From positions 26,968,806-27,032,805 of the forward strand of contig CM067081.1 in NCBI GenBank assembly GCA_034008185.1: DNA of 64,000 nucleotides, written 5' to 3'. Origin of the DNA: Gorsachius magnificus (Eukaryota > Chordata > Aves > Pelecaniformes > Ardeidae). Of the stretch, positions 25,292 to 36,700 are shown piece after piece. Position 1 is the stretch's first letter, and each line of letters begins with the position of its first letter. The notes below the pieces were generated by a model. The model saw only the letters and a program-made list of their open reading frames with translations. It was not told where the DNA came from and searched no databases. The translations under genes were made by a program, and so were the position numbers.

Positions 25292-25550
25292 TCACCGTAC
25301 ATGGAAGGACTTCATCAGTATCTCCGCTATTTCGCAGTTTATTTCTTTCAGACTCCTCAGATTAATACCATCTGCTCTTGGTAATTCACTGCATTTGTCT
25401 TTCTCAAGTTGCTTCATAACTTCCTCCTGAGAGACTTCAAGCTCTCTGTAGGCCAATGTCTGATTTCCCATAGGAAATGCCCTCTGAATAGCACCTTCCA
25501 CGGAAAACACAGATGCAGGAAATTTGTTTGACTTCTCTTAGCTAAGCCTC
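25292..25550 (-). mobile_element. Ancient LINE reverse-transcriptase relic (CR1/L2-like)
   Basis: The minus-strand frame reads SQEEVMKQLEKDKCSELPRA and then DGINLRSLKEINCEIAEIL. This matches the spacing and chemistry of the N-terminal reverse-transcriptase motif of CR1/L2-group LINEs, in which an E-E-V-x-x-x-L-x-x-L element precedes K-S-x-G-P-D-G-I-x-P-x-x-L-K-E-L and then an I-A-x-x-L segment. The glycine-proline before DGI has decayed to alanine here. The frame stops at 25292 and no further motif follows in phase, so this is an old degraded fragment. The family assignment comes from motif memory and is uncertain. Confidence 0.55.
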
Positions 25551-27319
25551 CTTTCCAGCTGACTCCTCATCGCCTAGTGGTGTACAGTCACTCATGCAGT
25601 TTTCTAAACACTAACAGGTACCTGTGAGTTTCTTGTCTTGGAAATATTATTTATATTTTAGACAAAACTTTCCTGTACTTATATGGCACAAAGTCTCTTT
25701 ATAGTGTCAAAGTTTCCCCAATGTTTATCTGAATAGAATGTTTCAGACAAAGAATGACTAAGAGTTCTAATAAATATTTTCCTCATTTTTACCCATTTTT
25801 CTTTATGTGAACAACCATTATGTCTCCGTGGAAGAATTTCTATTGATTAGAAGCAAGTTGAGCTTTCTACATTCCTCACCTCAATTAACTCCTGCAATTA
25901 CATGATGAATCTCTTCCTTTTTCACAGTCTCCAAAATGAGTTATCAAATAATCAGTTACTTATGCTCTCAGTAAACTGCTCCAGTTTGCCATTCTGCAAA
26001 GACCAATGAGGTGATGCACTAATTATGCATCGCTAGAGCTGCCAATTTAGTAAGTATCTTACAAAGGAATGGCTTTGGCCAAGACAATAGTTTGGGTTTG
26101 GATGTCATGTATGGGTGCTGCTTGTTCAAACAGAACCAGTAACATTATTTAGATTTCACTGATTCAGGAAAATATGAAGAGGCATGCAAATTCTGCTGTC
26201 AAGCCAACAGAGTAAACAAAGACACAATGAGATTAAAAGATGGGATAAAAGTCTGAGATCAAAGAATCCTCGTCAGAAACTCTTATGCACCAACAGTCAC
26301 TTCTCATGCAAAATGAGTTGCAACTATACTGAAATCAGACAAGTAGAAAAAGCAATCCCCAGAACAACCAGAATTGTTGGTTGCCAAGGGGTTTACAGCA
26401 TCAAATACAATTCCTTATGATACTGCTATGAACAATTTGGAAACTAGTAAATGCTACAGAGAACAAGTGTAGAGTACTTCCTGCAAGGATTTCCAATTAA
26501 TAGGCAGCTGTATTCTGTACTTCTGTTTTACAGCCTTGGCAGATCCAACAGCAGTGATGCCCATTCTCTAATTATGATGTGTCAAGTGGCTTCATCAATT
26601 TGCAGTCTTTCTTTTTCAGGTAAATGAAAACAGGAGTAAATAAACAGTGTACAAAAGGTAGGAGGATATCCTCTGAATAAAATAATTCAGAGCTAGGTAG
26701 TGCTCAACTGTCATCGACATCTGATAACAATGTAGAAAGAATCAATCACAGAGTACTTTTTGTGAGGTTTGGAAAGAAGAAATTGTGTAAAGATAATATA
26801 TAATGAATACATGCTTGATAACACCACTCTATATAGTCAGTTCTATTAGATTCTTAGTAAGTTCTCTAACACTGGAGTCAATTGTGTGACTATGATTTTA
26901 CAAAATTCCTTGACTCACTGAGTTTCCATTGGTTTTCTCAAGACAGGTGGGTCTTAGAAAGATTATAAGCAGATTAATTGGAGATTGTACCAATGGTAGG
27001 GCCATACCAGTGAAGAAAGAGAGAAGAAACTTTCTGGGAACCAGTCATGGCCTGACTTGCTGGCGACATTTATTTCCACCTACCATCATTTGAAAATTGG
27101 CTTATGCTTTCAGGTATACAGGGATAGTATGCCTTCAAACCTTTATTAGATTATTCCCTAGAGAGTTTCAGATATTTCTTCAAAAACTTCCAGCTCTATA
27201 TGAGATTATTAGTAAATTCTATTTACACAGTTGTTGCAGGTTTTCCAGGTATTTCTCACCTTGTAGGATAGCTGCAGATTATGCAGCAAGAGGAAGTACT
27301 TTCTCATGTCCATTTGATA
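25551..27319. other. Non-coding stretch, nothing recognised
   Basis: AT-rich unique DNA. Confidence 0.5.
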
Positions 27320-27324
27320 CATAC

Positions 27325-28326
27325 TGTCTTCCAGTTTGGGGTGGGTTGACACTGGCTGGACGCCAGGTGCCCACCAAAACCGCTTTATCACTCCCCTCCT
27401 CAGCTGGACAGGGGAGAGAAAATATAACGAAAGACTCATGGGTCGAAATAAGGACAGGGAGAGATCATTCTCCAGTTACTGTCACAGGCAAACCAGGCTC
27501 GACTTGGGGAAATTAGTTTAATTTATCGGGGTAAGTCATAAGAAAAAAAACCCCAAATCTTAAAAACACCTTGCCCCCACCCCTCCCTTCTTCCTGGACT
27601 CATCTTCACCCCCAATTTTTTCTACCTCTTTCCCCCCCCGAGAGGCACAGGGGGATGGGGAATAGGGGTTGGTGTCAGTTCATCACATATTGGCTCTGCC
27701 ACTCCTTCCTCCTCAGGGGGAGGACTCCTCACACTCTGCCCCTGCTCCAGCCTGGGGTCCCTCCCATAGCAGACAGTCCTCCACGAACTTCTCCAAAGTG
27801 TGTCCTTCCCACGGGCTGCAGTTCTTCACGAACTACTCCAGCGGGGTCCCTTCCACAGGGTGCAGTCCTTCAGGAGCAGACTGCTCCAGCGTGGGTTCCC
27901 CACAGGGTCACCAGCCCTGCCAGCAAACATGGGCCAACCCCAGCGCAGGCTTCCCACAGGGTCACAACCTCCTTTGGGCCCCGGGCCGGCCAGCCCCGTG
28001 CAGGGCTGCAGCGGGACCTGCTCGGTGCCTGGAGCACCTCCTGCCCTCCTTCTTCACTGACCTTGGTGTGTGCAGGGCTGCTCCTCTCACATATTCTCAA
28101 TCCCCTCTCTGGCTGCAGTTGCACAGGGGTTTTTTTTCCCCATCTTAAATACGTTACCCCAGAGGTACTACAACCATAGCTAATGGGCTCAGCCTTGGCC
28201 AACGGTGGGTCCACCTTGGAGCCGGCTGGTATTGACTCTGTTGGACATAGGGGAAGCTTCTGGCAGCTTCTCATAGAAGCCACCCCTGTAGCTCCCCCAC
28301 TACCGAAACCTGTCCATGCAAACTCA
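27325..28326 (-). mobile_element. Solo LTR of an avian endogenous retrovirus
   Basis: A region of about 1.0 kb of a type I recognise as a recurrent retroviral LTR of bird genomes. Landmarks on plus are GGGTGGGTTGACACTGG near the left end, a pyrimidine-rich block with repeated GTCCTTC and CTGCAG-type units in the middle, and GGAGCCGGCTGG with CAGCTTCTCATAGAAGCC toward the right. Read on minus it begins TGAGTTTGC and ends GGAAGACA (TG...CA ends). It has a TATA-like GTATTTAAG at 28152-28144 and a degraded polyadenylation signal GATAAA at 27527-27522, so U3-R-U5 order indicates minus orientation. ATAC flanks both sides (27321-27324 and 28327-28330), possibly a 4-bp target duplication. No gag, pol or env is present; the internal region was probably lost by LTR recombination. 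The long open frames inside (27571-28179) are non-retroviral composition artefacts. The ERV class is uncertain. Confidence 0.75.
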
Positions 28327-28330
28327 ATAC

Positions 28331-29447
28331 ACAATTTCATTGAACATACTGTTATTGTATTGTATTGTAAGCATGGGTGTAAAAACAGTGCTTGTTCACC
28401 TTGTCTTTATCAGTTATTTCTTGATACATTGTTATTATGACACTTTTCTCTCTCTTCTGCCCTAAAGAAAACTATTTTCGTTTTTTAAATGCTTGTGATG
28501 AAAACATCCCTTCCTCATGAGAAAACCTGAGTTAAACATATTATATAATACTATTTCTGTTCTGAAATAACTACTGATTCATGTAGATGACTTTATAATA
28601 CTTCAAGAATTATCCTCGTCCCTTTTCTAAAATATTGCTGAGGTTGGGGTTTTTTACTGGTTTTTCACATTGGATAGAAGTCATAATTATGTTCCTGTAA
28701 TAGTACCCAGGTGTCTTTCCTGAGTTAATTTAGAATACAACAAGGCATATGACTAATTAAAACTTCATTTAAGAACGAGATACTCTTGAGGGCTGTGCAT
28801 AAATGACTTTATGACATTTTTAAACATACAGAAAAATGATGTGTGGGGGTATGTCAGCTGTTCCATGCCTCTACTGTCTGATAAGCAATTGATGTTTTTA
28901 AAAGTATATCCTTCTCTATCTTAGACTTTTGAGTGTATAGAATGAGCAACAGATAATAATTTTTTTTTAGTGTATAAAAAAGAAAAAGCTAAGTGAAAAA
29001 GCCATAACCCTCAATCTAATGTTAGTTGTTTTAACTGTTGAGGCAAATTTTACAATAAAATGCCAAGGAAGATATTACGCAATGTGATTACCTAAAGACA
29101 GACTGGTCTTGGATTCAATCGCTTGATTCTTTCTTACAGACGCAGAAGTTTACAAATCCTGCAGGTAACAAAACATGGTTCTGGAACTGAAAAGGAGTAT
29201 AAAGTTATAAATAGAAATTCACTGTCAAACATTTCTTCAGCATCAGTGGAGATGAGACACAGACGGAGAGGAGATTAAATCTACAGGAGACCTGGGGTAT
29301 ATTAATTAAGTGTCTGACATTACAGAACACATGTCTGGGGTAAACATAACCAATCTTGTCTTGGTGAATTGATTTTCTGATAGTGCCTTGAAGACTAGTG
29401 GCCAGTATCATTGATAAAAATCTTTACATCTACATTACTTAGTGAAA
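28331..29447. other. Non-coding stretch
   Basis: Nothing recognised. Confidence 0.5.
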
Positions 29448-29663
29448 TCAGGAAATAAGCATCACATTCTGGGCATTTATTAGATTTAGCTCAAATGCTA
29501 AATTCTTGCATGGCAAACAGCCACTTTCTCTAGAGTTACTGAACTTATTCCCTATCAGATGGAAAAGCAACTGTGAAAAATCTTTACATAAGCCTGCTGG
29601 GACTCCATCAAAGCCAGGTGTTTTGGCAAGAGAGAATTCTTCATCTGATCTCCAAGTTTCCTA
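29448..29663 (-). mobile_element. Ancient LINE reverse-transcriptase relic, possibly L1/Tx1-like
   Basis: A minus-strand frame of about 70 codons, bounded by stops near 29664 and at 29450-29448, contains LAKTPGFDGVPAGLCKDFSQ (GFDGVP at 29615-29598). The order basic residue, T/S, P-G, aromatic, D-G-x-P-A, then a short residue, C/Y-K, matches the reverse-transcriptase motif of L1/Tx1-type LINEs, where the usual form is K-S-P-G-x-D-G-x-P-A-E-F-Y-K. It differs from the CR1 form, which has D-G-I-x-P. No endonuclease or YADD-type box was found nearby, and the fragment is short. If correct it is an old insertion of a lineage that is scarce in birds. Chance resemblance remains possible. Confidence 0.42.
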
Positions 29664-29690
29664 AAACATTACTGCCTTTTCTGATATTAG

Positions 29691-31410
29691 CTAGAAGAGA
29701 CAGGAACTGTTGTTTAACTTACTGACTGAAATGGAAAGCAGAGATGTGCTGGGCACCATAAAACCATGTTTTTACTATGCCCTTAAAAAGATTAAAACAT
29801 AGATAAAAGTTAATCTGTATTAAAGTAATCTGAGTAAGTTTGCAAAGTCAAGTAGCAAAAATAAGGAAAATCAAGGCAGCCTTCACTCAGTCCCCCTTAC
29901 ACTTGTCCATTGCTCTACAGCATCACTAACACAATAAATGATGCAGTCCCCATTATAATCAAAAGAAGTCTTAAAAAAAATTGGGAACAAAACCAGGTTT
30001 CAGAATGAAAAGTTTAGCTACCCAGCCCAACAGAATGCATTCAGAGCTTTGACATGCACGCACATAAACACATGTTGGTAATTTCTCCTTTTGAAAATTA
30101 TTTTTCCAGCCCTTACTTATAAATGACCTCTTTTTTCCCAGCAGCCTAGTGATTTTCCTGTCCTTTGCATGCAGGTAGGAACTGCTATAATTTTCCACTC
30201 CTTATGCACTGATGCAGTGAAGCTTTCGGCTCTACTCACCTTTCCAACCTCACTTCATCTTTAAGCATATATATGAAATCAATGACTAATGCAAAAATGA
30301 CTTGTCTTATCGGACCTTGAAGAGCACTGCATTAGCAAAATGAGACAAAAAGAAAACTATTAAGAGATCCAAGTTCAGATCTTCTAAATCTAGAACCCTG
30401 TCGACAAATATAACAGGAGGATGGGGTGGGAAAAGGATGGGTAGGAGAAGTTGTATGTGAGAAAAAGAAATAATGAGCAAATTGTTGCATAATAAGCTGA
30501 AATCTCAAATCCTTGTTAGCTACTTTCTCCTGCTCCAAGACTTCTACTTAAATACACAATACAATGTTCATTTTAGTTACCTCTGACTTTTTCAGAGCTC
30601 AGTCATGATCTTTTTATTTTCTTTTATAGCACCTACTGCAACGAGGTCCTGCTTTGTGGTTGATGCTTCTGTACACTACTTTATGGCAATAACAAAAACT
30701 TCCCATTTCAGATTTATTTTGGAGGATTTTTTAGCCAACATAGACAACATTATAGTTTACTATATGATCCATGTATCAATTTTACCTTCTAGTAGGCTCC
30801 ACAGTCTTAGTGGAGCATACATGTGTATCATCAGCAGAACAGATTTTACATTTAATTTCCACTTTAATATAATAATAAAATTATTTAAGATAAGAATATT
30901 AATTTACACTTTAATATATGCTGGTAAGACTACACACTTTTTGGTATATATCCACTGAGAACCTCCTCTGAGAAAGAATTCAGTTAGAACGAAGAGAGTT
31001 TTCATGAAAAGTCAGCATCAACCCAGAGTCATAACAAAGCAATAAGTATTTGAGAGGAAGCCGTCAGAAATCTTGATACGTTGGAACATGTAACTCAGCA
31101 CTTCTTTCTTCTGCATTTGTATGTATCATTGATCCTTAGGCAACCCAAGTGGTGGTTGGAAAGGGTAAGCAGATCACTCCTCAGTTGTTCAAAGTATCAA
31201 TTCAGTTCAAAGTGTCATGGCATTTTACAGGTATAAAACACACAAACTGTTGTGTTTTCCAGTCCTCAAATCTGTGCTGCAGGTACCTCTCCTGGCCATT
31301 TGTTCTGTGTAGGCTTGATCATCAATAGCTAACATGAACTTCTAAAGCCAATCTTTAAGTTTTAATCAAATAATTTTGCCAATCTACTCAAGTAGAAAGA
31401 TGAACAAATT
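29691..31410. other. Non-coding stretch
   Basis: Very AT-rich. A 117-codon frame at 30605-30958 is phenylalanine- and isoleucine-rich and has no motif, so I judge it a chance frame. Confidence 0.5.
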
Positions 31411-31482
31411 ATACATATATATAATATGTGTGTGTGTGTGTGCACACATGTGTGTATAAATATACAGACATGTATATATATA
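31411..31482. repeat. Compound TA/TG microsatellite
   Basis: Alternating purine-pyrimidine tract: TATATATAATA, then about seven TG units, GCACACATGTGTG and TATATATA. This is Z-DNA-prone composition and a likely length-polymorphic locus. Confidence 0.95.
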
Positions 31483-32175
31483 TTACTTGCAAAGGAGCAA
31501 CAGGTGCAATGAATAGAAGAATTATCCTTATTTACTTCTTAATAAATAAGGACTGGAAAACTTTCGGGAATTTGTTAAAGCAAAGTTGAACTCAGCAGTA
31601 GTATTTTACAGCTATTAGTGCAAGACCTTGTTGTGTTTTCCTTTCCACAGGGGTCGTGCCCCTTATAGTGTTTTGGTTTTATAGAGGTGCAAAACTGAAC
31701 AAGCTAAGAACTAAATTAAACTCAGCTAAACCCATTGTGGTTAATCTAGGTGTGAAGCATGACATCATGAAAAACAAAAGTTAGCCCAATTTCCACATGA
31801 AACAATAGTCAGCTACCACCCACTCACAAAAGTTAGTCCATGTTCACCAGAAACTGCTGAAACTTTGTTTTCCTTATGGAACTTGTCTGGGGTTTGAGGT
31901 TTGGTTTTTTTTAGTTATTAAGAAATTAAGATTTAAAAATCCCAAGAAACATTTATCTATGTTTTTCCAAACCTCTTAGAATACTGGGAAGGATTATAAA
32001 ACTCAGTCTTCTCCTTTATGTTTGGAGATACAGGGGCAACCCAATCTGAAAAATTACTTTAACAGAAAGAAAAAAAAAAAAAAGAGGGAAAAAAAAAAAG
32101 GAAGTGCTCATGAAGAAAATGCCTTTGGAAGCCTCAGCCTTACACTAGACAAGATGTACTTGAGTTTGTTTCTCA
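31483..32175. other. Non-coding with A-rich tract
   Basis: No gene recognised. Interrupted poly(A) with GAGGG inserts lies at 32068-32101. Confidence 0.55.
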
Positions 32176-32510
32176 CTAAATCCTAGCCCTAATCCTAGCC
32201 TTAGTGGCAGTAGAGGGCTGAGAGTAAGGGTTAGGGTTCAGAGAGTTACAAAGAATGTAGCCCCAGGGACACCAGGGCTGGAAAAGGCATGCCAAAGGGA
32301 GCACCGCACTGCACCGACATTGCTGCCTCCGCACCTTTCTAATCTTGGCTACCCATGGTGCTGGGGACCTCAGCTGTAGCCACAAACTGTTGTTAGGATT
32401 AGTTTTAGGGTTCAGAGAGCCACAAAACGTACAGCTCCGGGAACAGTGGAGCTGGAAAAGGCATACCAAGGGGAGTTGGGCACTGCATCAACACTGCACT
32501 GAATCTCTAC
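32176..32510. repeat. 174-bp-period satellite-like dimer with telomere-like motifs
   Basis: Two related units start at TTAGGGTTCAGAGAG (32231 and 32405, period 174). They stay alignable through CAAAA/CAAAG, the GAGCTGGAAAAGGCAT block (32274 and 32448) and CCAA(A/G)GGGAG to GCACTGCA and AACATTGC-like sequence. The left edge holds degenerate C-rich telomere-type motifs (TCCTAGCCCTAATCCTAGCC at 32181-32200). Soon after comes the G-rich form TAAGGGTTAGGGTT (32225-32238), so C-rich and G-rich strands face each other. The second unit begins TTAGGATTAGTTTTAGGG. A minus-strand frame across the region shows the same internal duplication. I read it as a remnant of a subtelomeric or telomere-derived tandem repeat; no gene is present. 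Confidence 0.75.
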
Positions 32511-33599
32511 AGCAACGGATGAGGCATGTACCATGGATGGATCTGAGAAAGGAAGATAAGAATGTGGACATGAATCTCCATATTCTGATCTTTGTAGGTG
32601 CTCAAGGATTTCAAAGAAAGAAGAATTGGTTTCATTAGTTATTTGCTTACTTTTGAGCAGAATGCCTCAAATACTCAGTTATTTCTCTTTCCTTTCTAAC
32701 TAAGCCATATTTTGTTGACAATGCTCATTTAATTATGAGATGGAAGTGGGTTCTCTGACCTGTCACACACCAGGAGATCACCAGACAGGGACTGCAGGTC
32801 TATTTTTGTTAAAGAACATTAGCAAGGGAAAACAATCCTTTGCTCAGAGTGGATTAAGAACCAAAATAGCTTTTATCCACTGCTTCCAGTTAAGCATGTA
32901 GACCAGTTTATACCTTACAGAAGGTAAAAAAAAGAAGGCACAAAGGTAAAAGACCTGCCAGCTTATGCAGCTCTGAACAGACTTAAATGCTCCCAAATCT
33001 GTGTTCTATATCTATTGGATCGTGCTTCCAAAAAGGAGGATTCTCTGAAAGTCAGAGGAACAATTATTGTCTAATTAATCCACCAGCTGATCAAAAGTGT
33101 AATCAAAAACAAAATAAGGAGAGGAACAGGGGGAAAAGATCCACTTGTTCTCAGTGCAACATTAGGCAAACAATCAAACAAACATTTAAACTAGAAGTCA
33201 TCAAAGTAGCATGATTCATGCCAAGCTGAAGTGGATGGTAACCTACTGGCAGGAAGGACTTCAAAGATGTGGATATTGGCAGTCTATCATCCTGGAGGTA
33301 AAAAAGTGGAGTCATTAATATTCAAGAACTTGCTTTGAAGCTGTGGATCATTCACACCCCATATATAGTTTTTCCATATAAAGCCAACTGAGGCTGCTGG
33401 AGAAGGATTGATTTACATGGCAGGTTAGATGATGAAGTGGGCAAATGAATGGTGTTTGAAATGAACAAGAGTTTCTTAAATGTTAAGTTCTTGTACATGA
33501 ACAAAAGAGAAACACACTGCTTAAGTTAGCAGAGCAAACAAAATAAAGAACGGGAAGAAACCTCAAGTAGGAATGGTGTAGCCTATAAACCTGAGGGCT
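32511..33599. other. Non-coding stretch
   Basis: Nothing recognised. Confidence 0.5.
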
Positions 33600-33780
33600 T
33601 AGGGTAAGAGCAGAGACAAGGGAAATAGACCTAAACTTAAATTTGAGGAAGAAGGGTTTTAAACTGGATGACAGGAAAAAAAATCTGACTCAAAAGGTTA
33701 TTGGGTTAAAGATCAGGCTGCCAAGGGAAATAGTTCAAGATACAATCATCAAGGAATTTAACACTGGAACCAAAGAGCAT
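33600..33780 (+). mobile_element. Old CR1-type LINE 3' coding relic
   Basis: The plus frame reads GFKLDDRKKNLTQKVIG and then RLPREIVQDTIIKEFN. This follows the CR1 ORF2 C-terminal pattern residue class by residue class (xFRLDxRKxFFTxxVV, about seven residues, LPREVVxxxSLxxFK). The nucleotide sequence before it (ACAAGGGAAAT...CCTAAACTT) also parallels the RGNGLKL segment of the CR1 copies. Several substitutions replace hallmark residues (FF to NL, WN to KI), so it is much older than the other CR1 copies here. The octamer tail is no longer recognisable. Confidence 0.6.
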
Positions 33781-33789
33781 TGTTCTGTA

Positions 33790-36700
33790 TGGGGTGGATT
33801 CACCCTGGTAAAGCCAGTGGCCCAGACTAGACAGAGCTGTGATTCTTTCCAGCCAAATTTCTCCTATAAAAACTGGAGCGGATTTCCCTTTACTCATTTC
33901 CAGTAAATTAAACCACATCATACTCAATCTTTTTTATTTAAATGCTGCAACGTGTCTATCCTCGGAGTGTTTGTGCTGTGCCCTGGGTTTACAAGGCTAC
34001 TGCAGTTTACCGCGTTGTTATCTGGCACGTGCACATCATAATGGTCAGGGCTGAAGCGCTATTTCTGTAAACTGCAGTGGTCTGGGGCAAAAGAGCTTTC
34101 TGGTCTAAGTCTCAAAGACCAATGCCAGCTTCCGCTGCCATATGGCACAGGGACAAGCAGCAGGGTCAGCATTTCACAGTGTGTCGCCTGGTTTCCTCCC
34201 TCAGACTGATGAGCATGAGCCAAGGAACGGCTCACATAGGCTTGCAAGGCAGTGCCACTTGCATAGTCAGCCTGTGTGGATTGTTTTTTAAAGAATAATG
34301 TTAAAGATGTGTAAAATATTCAGGTTTGGGATTTTGCATTCCCCCCCCACCCCCCATGATCTTTTTCTTTTCTTTGTAAGGGCTGAATAATAGCATAATA
34401 GCTTCTAAGGAAAGCTAGCTGGAGAATCAATGTTTCTTCTGAGAAGAAAATTAGAAGTATGAAATAAGGGATTTTTTTTTTTCCCCAAAAAAAATATTCA
34501 CAGGACTCATCTACTGAAGAGATCTGTTTTAATGAAAGTTACATTCACGGTCACAAAAATTTCAGAACAGCACATTTTATGTTGGAAAGATCAAAATGGT
34601 ACAATTCAACCTAGGACAGGAAGCCTGGGAGCAGGCATTTCTACCTCTAATTTCAATGCATCAAGACAAAAAAAATGGAAGGCAAAAGGGTACTTGTCTC
34701 TCTTGCAGAAAAAGAGGAAGGATAATAGCATCCCCTTAAAATGAGGGATGAAGCAGAGGTAGGAGGAAGAGGGGAAGAAGATGAGGGAACTGTTGCTTCC
34801 TCTCAGGGCTCTCCTGCCATTCAGCTGTATTGCAGGACAGTGAGATCAAGTCCTCCAGCTGCAAGTGGGAAAAAGTGATACCAAAGTCTAAGAGCTGCCT
34901 CCTGATGGTCCATCATACTGCCCGCTGCTCAAAGCAGCATCAAGCCAGCTTTCCACCCATTTCTCCAGCCACCACAGCCCAGCACCCTTGCAGAAAGGCA
35001 GCCAGATACAACCACCAAGCTGCCCCTTCGGGCAGGAACACTGCCGGCTCCCATCCACCTCTCTCTGGCACACAGGCTGACAGCTAATTTAGGTTTCTCT
35101 CAGCTACTGAGCTGTTGATTTTCATAATACTTGTACATCCTTAATTATTTTTGAGAATTCTGCCTCTTCTCTCCAAATTGGTTGAAATCAGCCAACAGAG
35201 TCAGAAGTAGTGAAGGGAGGAGTGGGCGAGGAATGGGCTGATGACAGTGGGACACGCAGAGAGAAAAAGAGGTAAAATTTTAACTAATGGTATTCTGGCA
35301 CCCAAACTAATGACTTTTTCTCCACAGATGCAGGCAAACAGTGTGGTACGTTGACAGCTCTGTGGGCACAGGAGCCTCATTTGAGTGTAATTTAAGACAC
35401 ACATGAAAGGCAGCACATGTGAGACTGAATGAAATTCCTATGGGAGATTTTTCTTCTACTTCTTCCACTTTTGGACTTTAAGTAAGTAGTAAAGGAAGAG
35501 TTTGATGCTTGGTTTCTGGCTATCCCATTCAATTTTCTGACTAGGTCAAGTTTTTATTACTTCATTTACAGTGTAAGCCCAATCACTGGAGGGGTAAGTG
35601 CACAGCCCTGGTGTCCCAGGGAAAAAGCTGGGTGAGGGAGTGTGGAGCTTGCTGCCTTTTGTGCGTTCACATTGAAATGTGTGGCCAGTTTAATCTCCAA
35701 ATTCTCATGATTTTGTTTCACTTTTTCTCTGTATTACACGTCTCCGTTACCTTTTTCCTCATTAGCTCTCCTGGTACTGTAATACTTTCTGGAAAAGTGC
35801 TTTGAATTTATCCTCTTTGCACAGTAGCCTGCGTACACCATCTCTCTGCCTCTTGGGCTTTTTCCAGCCTGGAGGCTGGCTGAAAGTACTTGTGCTGAAT
35901 GGGCCTTAAAACCCTTGCCTTCAGCTGATTTCCATTTTTATTTCAGAAATGGGAGAGCAAAGAAACACTTTCCTGCTGCTTTCCCTGAACTGGGCAGCAT
36001 CACCCAGTCTTCAGGATGGAAGAGAGGAGACAAGGCGCTAGGGCTTGAAAAGGAACAAGCTTTTAAAGAGGTACAAGGTCTCCTTGAGCATCGCAGTCTC
36101 AAGTCAGCGCAACGTTGAGCTGGCCCCACCAAAACATACTCTTTTCAGGGACTGGCCCCAGAAGATCCCTCAAACTGCCCTAACAGGCTATATTCAAACA
36201 CAAGCTTGGCCAGACAACTTGTTTTAAGCTCAGAGTGATTATGCTGGACAGAATAGAAATAAAAAGGATTTATTAATGGACCTCCCCCTGCCCATTGCGT
36301 CCTTGCAGACAGATCCTTTCTCTCAGCCTCAGCTTCAGCCAATTCCATGGCATTTTGGTTTTAGCAAACTCTGCACAGCCCATTTTGTTCCTCCAGATGC
36401 TCTTTCCATCACCCTCAAGCTCAGGCCATGTCTGTTCCTCACTGCTTTCAGCAGTTTACTCATTTCTGTGAGCTCCAGGGCTCAGCGGAGCAGCCTGAGC
36501 TGCTCCCGGAGGAGCTGGCTGCCGCCCATCCACACAGACCACTGCCTCTCTAAAGAACACATCATGTAAGCCAAAAATTAACAAATAAACCAGATCTTGG
36601 CCATCACATAGGCCTTGGCTGTTCAAACTGACAGCTCATTTTCCTGTTGTTTCTTTGAAGAGCTCTAGTACCTATGTGCTCTGCTGCAAGGACATAAAAT

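Noticed and set aside
27571..28179. 202-codon plus-strand frame rich in Pro, Ser and Gly
   Set aside because: It lies wholly inside the solo LTR, on the strand opposite to the LTR's own orientation. Repetitive GC-rich LTR sequence simply lacks stops.
30605..30958. 117-codon Phe/Ile-rich plus frame
   Set aside because: Hydrophobic composition follows from AT-rich DNA. There is no motif, splice site or repeat signature.
32176..32469. 97-codon minus frame with an internal duplicated LFQ...SLNP motif
   Set aside because: The duplication is the translation of the 174-bp satellite unit. No coding evidence.
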